Part shown: piece by piece, positions 1-5,604 of the stretch
How the letters are laid out: each line of letters begins with the position of its first letter
Position numbering within the stretch: position 1 is the first letter of the stretch
From: Gammaproteobacteria bacterium
GTDB lineage: Bacteria; Pseudomonadota; Gammaproteobacteria; UBA4575
Direction of reading: 5' to 3'
NCBI GenBank assembly: GCA_027297825.1
Contig: JAPUHH010000238.1
Span: forward strand, 1-5,937
DNA: 5,937 nucleotides
The notes under the pieces: model-generated
Database searches by the model: none
What the model was told of the DNA's origin: nothing
The model's input: only the letters and a program-made list of their open reading frames with translations
Position numbers and translations under genes: made by a program

Positions 1-254
1 AAATATAAACCCGATCCATCGGACGCACCCCCCGCCTTTAAAATAGTCACACAAGCCTAGCTAAAAAATACCAAATCCTATTGCGATTTAGGCGCAGGAA
101 TTACCCAAACATATAGACGTAAGGACTAGCCTTAGATGTGCTGTCTGAGGGCTAATACAAAGCGTGAGATGGGGCTAATGCGGGAACTGTGCGGGAAAAA
201 CCATATAGCCTTTTCTCGTGAACGATCAATATTGATGTAGCTTATTGATTATAC
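1..254. other. gene-free flank downstream of the tRNA
   Basis: I see no convincing gene here. All frames are broken by frequent stops. The octamer GGGCTAAT occurs twice in direct orientation (149-156 and 172-179), and a perfect 12-bp palindrome, ATCAATATTGAT, lies at 225-236, just past the tRNA 3' end. The palindrome has no following T tract, so it is not a clear terminator. At the extreme left edge, on the minus strand, an ATG at 17-19 is preceded by a G-rich stretch and opens a frame leaving the window. Only six codons are visible, too few to call a gene. Confidence 0.5.
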
Positions 255-331
255 TGGTGGCTATGGGTGGACTTGAACCACCGACCCCAGCATTATGAAT
301 GCTGTGCTCTAACCAGCTGAGCTACATAGCC
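255..331 (-). tRNA. elongator tRNA-Met (anticodon CAT)
   Basis: On the minus strand this folds into a complete 77-nt cloverleaf: acceptor stem GGCTATG/CATAGCC, a D arm beginning TAGCTCAGCTGGTTAGAGC, anticodon stem CAGCA/TGCTG around the loop TTCATAA (CAT complementary to plus 295-297), T arm GGTGG-TTCAAGT-CCACC, discriminator A and an encoded CCA at 255-257. The first acceptor pair is a normal G-C pair, so it is not an initiator tRNA. A CAT anticodon could also belong to the lysidine-modified tRNA-Ile2, but the overall sequence resembles E. coli elongator tRNA-Met much more. It lies 86 bases downstream of ychF on the same strand with no clear terminator between, so it may be processed from the same transcript. 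Confidence 0.96.
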
Positions 332-417
332 ATATTTCGATAGGTGGGCGGACGATATAGAAGGCCCCATGATCTGTCAATTCTATCCAAAATTACGCTT
401 GAAATGGGATATAAGTA

Positions 418-1509
418 CTATACGTTGAAGCGAAAATGCACCACATCACCTTCTTGCATCACATATTCTTTGCCTTCTAAGCGCCATTTGCCCTTATCTT
501 TAGCACCAGCTTCGCCATTGGCATCGACATAGTCCTGATAAGCCACAACCTCAGCACGGATAAAGCCTTTTTCAAAGTCCGTATGAATTTTTCCTGCCCC
601 TTGTGGCGCTGTAGAGCCTTGCTGCACTGTCCAGGCCCTGGCTTCTTTAGGCCCGACGGTAAAAAAGGTCTGTAGGTCCAATAATTCATAACCTGCTCGA
701 ATCACTCTATTTAAGCCAGGTTCCTCTATGCCTAAACCATCTAAATATTCTTGTCGTTCATCATCATTTAGTTGTCCAAGTTCAGCTTCGATCTGTGCAC
801 AAACGGGAATAACTTGAATGGATTTTTTATTAGCAAATTTTTCAAGTTGTTGTAGGTGCGCATTATTCTCAAAACCATCTTCTGCTACGTTGGCAATATA
901 AAATGCCGGTTTGTTGGTGATTAAATGCAGTTCACGCATAAGAGGCGTTTGTTCTTTATCAACACTGAATGTGAAGGCTACTTCTTCATTTTCTAAATGG
1001 TCTTTTAGTTTTTTATAGACTTCCAGTTGTGCAAGTGCTTCCTTATTGCCCGATTTTGTCAGCCGCTCGACTCTATTAATTGCTTTTTCTACCGCTTCGA
1101 GATCTGCCAGAATTAGTTCGGTATTGATGGTTTCTATATCGGAAAGTGGGTCAACTTTGCCATCTACATGAATAATATTTTCATCATCAAAGCATCTCAC
1201 CACATGTGCAATAGCGTCGGTTTCACGAATATGAGCTAAAAATTGATTACCTAAACCCTCACCCTTAGATGCACCCGCCACTAAGCCCGCAATGTCTACA
1301 AATTCAATCGTGGTTGGAATGAGTTCTTTTGACGTTGCAATTTCTGCCAGCTTGGTTAGACGCGCATCTGGAACAGGCACAATACCAACGTTTGGATCAA
1401 TGGTGCAAAACGGATAATTTTCTGCTGCAATCTCGGTTGACGTCAACGCATTAAATAAAGTTGATTTACCAACGTTGGGCAAGCCCACAATTCCGCATTT
1501 AAAACCCAT
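418..1509 (-). CDS. ychF: redox-responsive ribosome-binding ATPase YchF (OLA1 family)
   Basis: A 363-residue protein of the usual YchF length that is recognisable throughout. YchF is a cytoplasmic Obg-related P-loop protein that binds ribosomes, prefers ATP to GTP, and is linked to stress and redox responses in E. coli. The G1 loop GLPNVGKST is at residues 9-17, the G3 motif DIAGL at 72-76, and the altered G4 motif NVAED at 207-211, in place of the GTP-specific NKxD; this is the family's basis for ATP preference. A helical, charged coiled-coil insert spans about 125-175 and a TGS domain about 278-361. The ATG lies 2 bases after the pth stop, with only a weak GAAAGAA ribosome site inside the pth end, which suggests translational coupling. 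It is the last protein gene of the prs-rplY-pth-ychF cluster. No truncation or missing motif is seen. Confidence 0.97.
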   Translation of the reverse strand: MGFKCGIVGLPNVGKSTLFNALTSTEIAAENYPFCTIDPNVGIVPVPDARLTKLAEIATSKELIPTTIEFVDIAGLVAGASKGEGLGNQFLAHIRETDAIAHVVRCFDDENIIHVDGKVDPLSDIETINTELILADLEAVEKAINRVERLTKSGNKEALAQLEVYKKLKDHLENEEVAFTFSVDKEQTPLMRELHLITNKPAFYIANVAEDGFENNAHLQQLEKFANKKSIQVIPVCAQIEAELGQLNDDERQEYLDGLGIEEPGLNRVIRAGYELLDLQTFFTVGPKEARAWTVQQGSTAPQGAGKIHTDFEKGFIRAEVVAYQDYVDANGEAGAKDKGKWRLEGKEYVMQEGDVVHFRFNV

Positions 1510-1511
1510 AG

Positions 1512-2096
1512 CTATTCTTTCGTATGTAAGCTTTTCATGGCAACTTCCATTTTACCCTGAAGGAGCTCATCAAGAACCATCAACGACTTATCGATTGCAG
1601 TATCGATTGCAGCGCGATCTTGGCGACTGGTTTTTTTGAGCACGTAATTTACCACCTCGTTTTTTTCTCCCGGATGACCCACCCCAAGTCGTAGGCGCCA
1701 AAAATCTTTACTCAGGTGAGAGAAAATGCTACGCAAACCATTATGCCCACCGTGGCCGCCTGACCACTTAATTTTTGCATCGCCGTTGGTTAGATCGATC
1801 TCGTCATGAGCGACTAAAATTTGTTCGCTAGAGATTTTATAAAAATCAGCAAAGGGTCGTAGTGATTCACCACTAGCATTCATATATGTGAGTGGTTTAA
1901 GCAACCAGATTTTTTCACTTTGAAAAGCAAAGAAGGCCACTTCGCCTTTAAACTTTGCTTCATGTTTGAACATGACGTTTTGTCTATTCGCGAGCGCATC
2001 CACAAACCAAAACCCGGCATTATGCCGGGTCTCTTGATGTTTTTCGCCTGGATTGCCGAGGCCGGCGATAAGACGTATACCGCTATGCTTAGACAC
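1512..2096 (-). CDS. pth: peptidyl-tRNA hydrolase
   Basis: A 194-residue Pth, the normal bacterial length. It cleaves the ester bond of peptidyl-tRNAs dropped from ribosomes, releasing tRNA for reuse in the cytoplasm. The known active-site positions are all present with a constant +5 offset from the E. coli enzyme: Asn15 (NPG), catalytic His25 in TRHNAG, Asn73 in YMNASG, Asp98 in AHDEID, and His118-Asn119 in GGHGGHNG. The start is GTG (2094-2096). An in-frame TAA two codons upstream rules out a longer form, and no other start precedes the conserved LIAGLGNPG segment. The Shine-Dalgarno is weak (TTAAAG just before GTG), consistent with coupling to rplY, whose stop is 14 bases upstream. The stop codon is followed after 2 bases by the ychF ATG. 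The gene appears intact. Confidence 0.97.
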   Translation of the reverse strand: MSKHSGIRLIAGLGNPGEKHQETRHNAGFWFVDALANRQNVMFKHEAKFKGEVAFFAFQSEKIWLLKPLTYMNASGESLRPFADFYKISSEQILVAHDEIDLTNGDAKIKWSGGHGGHNGLRSIFSHLSKDFWRLRLGVGHPGEKNEVVNYVLKKTSRQDRAAIDTAIDKSLMVLDELLQGKMEVAMKSLHTKE

Positions 2097-2110
2097 GCTT
2101 TAACTAAATT

Positions 2111-2824
2111 TTAAGAAGAATCATCTCCAGAAGATTTCTTATCATCCTCATCTTTAGATTCTGCACCTTCAGCACCTTCAGCACCTTCAGCACCTTCCAC
2201 AGCTTCTTCACCTGTTTCAGAAACTACAGGCTCTTCTTCAGCGGTACGCTTAGCATGTATAGATACAACCGTATGATCATGTCCTTCGCCATGCGCGAGC
2301 TCGACGATGGTTACACCCTCAGGAACTTTTATGTTACTTAAGTGCAAAGATTCACCCAACTTCAGTTCTTGCACATCAACTTCAATAAATTCTGGTAGAT
2401 GTTTTGGCAAACAAGAAATTTCTATTTCAGTAAAGTTGTGACTGACCACACCACCCTCAAGCTTTACGCCCGTAGCAGTATCTTCATTAAGAAAGTGTAA
2501 TGGAACGTGTACATTGATTTCGGTATCTGCACGAACGCGCAAAAGATCCATATGCAATACAGTAGGTTTATACGGATGGCGTTGTAAATCACGCAAAATT
2601 ACCTTTTGTGGTTTGCCGTCAACATCTATGGTTAGAATGTGCGAATAAAATGCCTCATTCTGCAAGTTATTTATTACAGCTGAATGCTCAAAAGTAACAG
2701 AGGCAGGCTCTTCGCCACCGCCATAAATTATTGCAGGGATTTTCCCCATTTTACGCAGACGTCTGCTTTCATTTTTGCCGCGCTCACTGCGCGCTTCTGC
2801 GATTAAGGTGAAATCGAGATTCAT
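2111..2824 (-). CDS. rplY: 50S ribosomal protein bL25, long CTC/TL5 type
   Basis: A 237-residue bL25 that binds 5S rRNA in the large ribosomal subunit. The N-terminal bL25 domain covers about 1-96 and includes the characteristic DLQRHPYKPTVLHMDLLRV segment at 79-97. The C-terminal TL5/CTC beta domain covers about 98-190. The E. coli protein has only the first domain; two-domain forms are also called general stress protein Ctc. Beyond about residue 193 is a low-complexity acidic tail with four GAE repeats (211-222) and a D/E/K/S-rich end, probably disordered. The ATG is well supported: the leader contains TGGAG six to seven bases upstream. It lies 64 bases after prs and 14 bases before pth, with no terminator on either side, so it is probably cotranscribed. 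The tail length may vary between strains because of the DNA repeat beneath it. Confidence 0.96.
   Translation of the reverse strand: MNLDFTLIAEARSERGKNESRRLRKMGKIPAIIYGGGEEPASVTFEHSAVINNLQNEAFYSHILTIDVDGKPQKVILRDLQRHPYKPTVLHMDLLRVRADTEINVHVPLHFLNEDTATGVKLEGGVVSHNFTEIEISCLPKHLPEFIEVDVQELKLGESLHLSNIKVPEGVTIVELAHGEGHDHTVVSIHAKRTAEEEPVVSETGEEAVEGAEGAEGAEGAESKDEDDKKSSGDDSS
2162..2197. repeat. 9-bp tandem repeat in the rplY tail (4 copies)
   Basis: Four head-to-tail copies of AGCACCTTC (plus strand) lie at 2162-2170, 2171-2179, 2180-2188 and 2189-2197. The first copy differs at its first base (T for A) and the other three are identical. Read on the minus strand they encode the Gly-Ala-Glu repeats of the bL25 acidic tail. 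The 9-base unit keeps the reading frame when copies are gained or lost, so slippage would change tail length without breaking the gene. Confidence 0.95.
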
Positions 2825-2888
2825 ACTATTCTCCAGCGTTCTTTATCTTGAATGGGGCCTTTATTTTGTTTGAATCCGTATAGCCGGT

Positions 2889-3863
2889 TCAATCCATATA
2901 TAAGGTGCTAACAGATTCTTCCTGGTTAATGCGTCGCACCGATTCTGCAATGAGTCCCGAAACCTCTAATTGGCGAATTCGAGAACATGCCTTAGCATCA
3001 TCGCGGAGCGGAATTGTATCAGTTACTACCAATTCATCCAGCTTAGAATTCTCAATATTCTCAATTGCCTTACCTGAAAGCACAGGATGAGTGGCATAGG
3101 CGCGCACTCCCACGGCCCCATGCGCCTTAAGAGCGCTAGCGGCTTGACATAATGTTCCAGCAGTATCGACTAAATCATCGATTATAAAGCAATCTCGGCC
3201 CTCCACTTCACCAATGATATGCATCACCTCAGTTTGATTGGCTTTTGGTCGCCGCTTATCAATAATGGCTAAATCAGCATCGTCTAGACGTTTAGCCAAA
3301 GCGCGTGCACGTACCACTCCACCTACATCTGGGGACACCACAATTAAATCAGGGCGTTTGCGTTTATATACATCGCCCAATAAGACCGGAGAGGCATAGA
3401 TATTATCTACCGGTATATCAAAAAACCCTTGAATCTGATCCGCATGCAAATCCACCGTAAGCACACGATTGGCACCCACACTAGATAGTAAATTCGCAAT
3501 TACTTTTGCAGAGATAGGCACACGTATGGAACGAACACGGCGATCTTGTCGCGAATAACCAAAATAAGGGATTACTGTGGTAATTCGATCGGCGGATGAA
3601 CGTCGCAATGCATCCACCATAATCAATAATTCCATTATATTGTCATTCGTCGGTATACAGGTAGGTTGCACTACGAACACGTCTTTACCGCGTACATTTT
3701 CTTGGATTTCTACTTGCACTTCACCATCACTAAATCGACTAATAAGTGCCTTACCTAATGGGATATTTAAGTAGTCGACAATGTCTTTAGCAAGTTTTGG
3801 GTGGGCATTACCAGAAAATACCATCAAATTACTGTCGGCCGGCAAGATAGGTTGACGGATCAT
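2889..3863 (-). CDS. prs: ribose-phosphate pyrophosphokinase (PRPP synthetase)
   Basis: A cytoplasmic class I PRPP synthetase, making PRPP from ribose 5-phosphate and ATP for purine, pyrimidine, NAD, histidine and tryptophan synthesis. With the ATG at 3861-3863 it is 324 residues (E. coli: 315). Visible motifs include RFSDGEVQVEIQENVRG (43-59), the metal/ATP site DLHADQIQGFFD (138-149), the catalytic loop KRRPKAN (203-209) and the PRPP loop FIIDDLVDTAGT (226-237). The frame stays open upstream to a TTG at 3915-3917, but those 18 extra codons lie in a leader hairpin and have no counterpart in the family. The ATG has AAAGGTG upstream. A third start, ATG at 3822-3824, aligns near the E. coli N-terminus but lacks a ribosome site. 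It is the first gene of the prs-rplY-pth-ychF cluster and appears intact. Confidence 0.95.
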   Translation of the reverse strand: MIRQPILPADSNLMVFSGNAHPKLAKDIVDYLNIPLGKALISRFSDGEVQVEIQENVRGKDVFVVQPTCIPTNDNIMELLIMVDALRRSSADRITTVIPYFGYSRQDRRVRSIRVPISAKVIANLLSSVGANRVLTVDLHADQIQGFFDIPVDNIYASPVLLGDVYKRKRPDLIVVSPDVGGVVRARALAKRLDDADLAIIDKRRPKANQTEVMHIIGEVEGRDCFIIDDLVDTAGTLCQAASALKAHGAVGVRAYATHPVLSGKAIENIENSKLDELVVTDTIPLRDDAKACSRIRQLEVSGLIAESVRRINQEESVSTLYMD

Positions 3864-3874
3864 TGTAGTTGTAT

Positions 3875-3881
3875 CACCTTT
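3875..3881 (-). promoter_or_regulatory. Shine-Dalgarno for the prs ATG
   Basis: The minus-strand AAAGGTG lies 11 bases upstream of the ATG at 3861-3863. The spacing is slightly long but usable. It is the main reason for choosing this start over the TTG at 3915-3917 or the ATG at 3822-3824. Confidence 0.5.
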
Positions 3882-3903
3882 AACGTAATTTAAACGAAAA
3901 ATT

Positions 3904-3934
3904 GGCTGGGCCAGCAAGTTCTACTATCCCAGCC
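3904..3934 (-). promoter_or_regulatory. inverted repeat (possible hairpin) in the prs leader
   Basis: GGCTGGG and CCCAGCC form a perfect 7-bp GC-rich stem (3904-3910 with 3928-3934) enclosing 17 bases. It sits about 40 bases upstream of the prs ATG, inside the probable untranslated leader. It has no T tract after it and so is not a terminator. It could affect leader stability or translation; a regulatory role is inference only. Confidence 0.4.
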
Positions 3935-4015
3935 TATATTAGAAACAACCATATATCGGATTTAATAATCCTTCCACGGTGTTCCCATTTAATTTTATAA
4001 CTATAATAAAATTAG

Positions 4016-4030
4016 GCCCATATTATGGGC
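4016..4030. promoter_or_regulatory. 15-bp palindrome upstream of prs
   Basis: GCCCATATTATGGGC is a perfect palindrome of 7+1+7 bases in the prs upstream region. Its symmetry would suit a dimeric DNA-binding regulator. It does not resemble the PurR box that controls prs in E. coli. As RNA it could form only a short 5-bp hairpin. The cognate regulator is unknown. Confidence 0.35.
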
Positions 4031-4055
4031 ATCGTATTCGAAAAAAGTCGAAGTA

Positions 4056-4083
4056 AATATAAAGCTACTACTATTCAACGCAA
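4056..4083 (-). promoter_or_regulatory. tentative sigma-70 promoter for prs operon
   Basis: On the minus strand, TTGCGT (4078-4083) and TATATT (4056-4061) are separated by 16 bases. The -10 matches the consensus at five of six positions and the -35 at three of six. It lies between the upstream terminator and prs, where a promoter for the cluster is expected. The region is AT-rich and contains other -10-like hexamers, for example TATTAT and TATAAA near 3995-4008, so the choice is uncertain. Confidence 0.25.
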
Positions 4084-4176
4084 TAACCATCGCATGCAGA
4101 AGCAGTTTAAAGATAAAACGCTGCGGAACAATAATGACACGTGGAACAAGAGAGCTATCTTCGTACTTTAGACCCT

Positions 4177-4201
4177 AAAAAAGTCCTCCGATACAGGAGG
4201 A
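4177..4201 (-). terminator. rho-independent terminator, minus strand
   Basis: Read on the minus strand, TCCTCC-TGTATC-GGAGGA forms a perfect 6-bp stem (4184-4201), followed by one C and then six T (A run at plus 4177-4182). This is a good intrinsic terminator pointing toward prs. It would end a transcript entering from the right, insulating the prs operon. No intact minus-strand gene is visible immediately upstream, so the terminator appears orphaned. Confidence 0.65.
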
Positions 4202-4215
4202 ATATCGACCCTCAA

Positions 4216-4236
4216 AAGAAGCGTTATCAGCTTCTT
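4216..4236 (-). other. second hairpin next to the minus-strand terminator
   Basis: AAGAAGC and GCTTCTT (4216-4222 with 4230-4236) form a perfect 7-bp stem with a 7-base loop. On the minus strand the stem ends in TTCTTTTG, a short T-rich run, and lies 14 bases ahead of the main terminator. The two may act as a tandem terminator, or be the 3' end of a small or lost transcript. Confidence 0.4.
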
Positions 4237-4692
4237 CTGACCCTTCTTTCTATTCTATTGCAGATGATTGTATCATCCTAAAAGCGAACTGACATAAGTC
4301 CTATAGGAATAACCCAAAATACAATATATCACCGGGTAAGAGACTGCTATAAAAAAGAGCGTCTCTCTTATTTCACTTCTGGTGCCATGACTATGCATGC
4401 TTACAAGCGGGTAGATAAAGAAAGGACCAGCGTCACTACGGCCCGAAAAGAAGTTCGAGCCATTTTCCAAGTCTTAGGATTTGCTTGAGCACATTATGAT
4501 TGGAAGCCAAATTCATTAGAGTAGCCTATAAAGCAGGATCAACATCCCCATCAATTAACCATCTAAATTAAAAGCATTCTTTATTATCTCGATGAAGAAC
4601 CCACCCATGGGAAAAGCCATAGTGCTGTGAAATCAACTTGGGAGCCCTATATCCTAAAGCTTTTAGTATTTTTTGAATTTTTTGAAAAGACA
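4237..4692. other. gene-free stretch, possibly degraded coding DNA
   Basis: No recognisable gene. On the plus strand one frame is open from 4282 to a TGA at 4486 and, with stops at 4486, 4522 and 4564, stays otherwise open to 4723. The part from an ATG at 4387 reads like protein (ending in RKEVRAIFQVLGFA), but I recognise no family. The opposite strand also has a 65-codon frame (4273-4470) opening with TTG and lacking a ribosome site, so it is not credible. Inverted repeat AGAGAC/GTCTCT lies at 4339-4366. The sequence may be a relic of lost genes or simply noncoding. Confidence 0.4.
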
Positions 4693-4721
4693 ATATATCC
4701 ATACAGAAAATATGGATATAT
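4693..4721. promoter_or_regulatory. 11-bp inverted repeat, probable higBA operator
   Basis: ATATATCCATA (4693-4703) and TATGGATATAT (4711-4721) are perfect inverted arms with a 7-base spacer. The element lies at or just before the expected 5' end of the higB relic. HigA-type antitoxins repress their own operon by binding such palindromes, so an autoregulatory operator is the likely original role. A transcript starting upstream could also fold it into a hairpin. A TTGAAT at 4673-4678 might be part of the old promoter, but the spacing to a -10 is poor. Confidence 0.5.
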
Positions 4722-4762
4722 GTGACTGTGACTAAGAAATATATTAGAGAACTCTAATACTG

Positions 4763-4987
4763 ATGTATACCGAGAAAATTACAAAAGATAACAAAACGAA
4801 AACTTTGATAATTCATGCAGCAATTGAATTTAATGATTTGAAGATTCCGCCAGGTAATAAACTGCATAAGTTGCAAGGAGACATGCAAGGTTATTGTGCG
4901 ATATGGATTAATGACCAATACAGATTGTGCTTTCAGTTTAAAAGGAATGATTGCTACGCAATACATACAATCGATTATCATGGTTGA
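4763..4987 (+). pseudogene. higB: HigB-type toxin relic (RelE/ParE superfamily), 5' part frameshifted
   Basis: The open frame encodes 74 residues, of which residues 16-74 match HigB mRNA-interferase toxins: IHAA, a PPGN-L-LQGD segment (29-40), INDQYRLCFQF (49-59) and the terminal DYH (71-73). Such toxins are about 92 residues and cut mRNA on the ribosome. The first 15 residues do not fit the family. The frame one base over (4764-4805) reads CIPRKLQKITKRKL, which does fit the usual basic helix, and restoring one T in the run at 4804-4806 would join it to LIIHAA. That second frame has stops just upstream (TGA at 4761, TAA at 4755), so the true N-terminus is decayed. The family's usual Arg in SIRIND is Trp here (AIWIND). 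The stop lies 11 bases before higA, in normal toxin-first order. Probably non-functional. Confidence 0.75.
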
Positions 4988-4998
4988 AGGTGAACACT

Positions 4999-5298
4999 AT
5001 GAACACAGCACTATCTATTACGCCTGGTGAAATTCTTCTCGAAGAATTCCTTACCCCTATGGGAGTGAGTCAAAATTAGCTGGCAAAAAGTATTAACGTA
5101 TCACCTTCTCGCATCAATTCAATTATTAATGGTGATAGAGCGATTACTGCAGAAACTGCTTTGAGGTTATCTGTGTACTTTGGAAGTTCAGCACAATTTT
5201 GGTTGAACTTACAAAGTCACTACGATTTGGAACAAGCTTAAATTACTAGACTTAAAAAGATAAAAAGAGAGGTTATACCGCGCCAAGCTGCTACCTAG
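4999..5298 (+). pseudogene. higA: HigA-type antitoxin (XRE family) with two in-frame stop codons
   Basis: The ATG at 4999 has a good GAAGGTGA site upstream and follows the higB relic by 11 bases. The frame of 100 codons has the usual HigA/VapI length (about 99 residues) but contains TAG at codon 27 (5077-5079) and TAA at codon 81 (5239-5241). Homology continues through both: PGEILLEEFL (9-18), SQN-stop-LAKSINVSPSRINSIINGDRAIT (helix-turn-helix, 24-50), TALRL (53-57), FWLNLQ (67-72), and after the second stop a tail with KREVIPRQAA (89-98) typical of the family. The original residue at codon 27 may have been Gln (CAG to TAG). Intact HigA binds and neutralises HigB and represses the operon. The first stop falls inside the DNA-binding domain and no good restart follows it, so this is very probably dead. 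Confidence 0.88.
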
Positions 5299-5604
5299 CC
5301 TTACACTGACACTATTCGTAAGTTAATTAGACGGTACATCATTTATATTCTAGTGGAATATTGAACTGGGTAGTACGAAAGTACCCCCTGAATAGTTTTT
5401 TGCGGAAGTTAAGCAAAAAGGTTTTACAAATGTTAGCTTTTGCTCGTTAGCAGAAACACTCTTAATACTACAAACTCCTATCCCAATCTAATTCCATCTC
5501 TCTAACAACACATCCATGCCTCTAACAAAATACCCCTTTTCATACTTCATCATTTTCAATTCTTTTTATTTTCATTGCATATTATTTTTCAATTTTATAT
5601 ATTT
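5299..5604. other. AT-rich gene-free spacer between higBA relic and convergent gene
   Basis: No intact gene. A plus frame at 5393-5490 reads on to PIPI then stops and includes FFAEVKQKGFTNVSFCSLAE, which looks protein-like, but I recognise no family and it has no start. An imperfect 20-bp direct repeat carries CTCTAACAA at 5500-5508 and 5520-5528. From about 5530 to 5606 the plus strand is strongly T-rich, with TTTTCAATT occurring twice. Convergent transcription from both sides meets here. Confidence 0.45.
5368..5401 (+). terminator. weak possible terminator after the higBA relic
   Basis: GGG-(TA)-GTAC, a GAAA tetraloop, and GTACCCC can form a 7-bp stem with a 2-base bulge (5368-5387). Six T follow at 5396-5401, but eight bases separate stem and T run, which is poor for an intrinsic terminator. 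It lies about 70 bases after the higA frame. Confidence 0.25.

Noticed and set aside
255..331. tRNA-Met as an attachment site for an integrated element
   Set aside because: No integrase gene and no second copy of the tRNA 3' end were found in the window.
361..410. CCCAT/ATGGG inverted repeat as a terminator after ychF
   Set aside because: The 5-bp stem has a long loop of over 30 bases and no T tract follows on the minus strand.
477..689. 70-codon minus frame inside ychF
   Set aside because: It lies wholly within ychF in another frame and has arginine/lysine-rich, shadow-like composition.
3864..3917. N-terminal extension of prs to a TTG codon, giving 342 residues
   Set aside because: The extra 18 codons have no counterpart in PRPP synthetases and lie partly in a leader hairpin; the ATG at 3861-3863 has a better ribosome site.
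4273..4470. 65-codon minus-strand open frame upstream of the orphan terminator
   Set aside because: It opens with TTG, has no ribosome site, matches no family I know and overlaps a more protein-like frame on the plus strand.
4754..4981. 75-codon minus-strand open frame opposite higB
   Set aside because: It is the antisense shadow of the HigB relic, which has clear family motifs on the plus strand.
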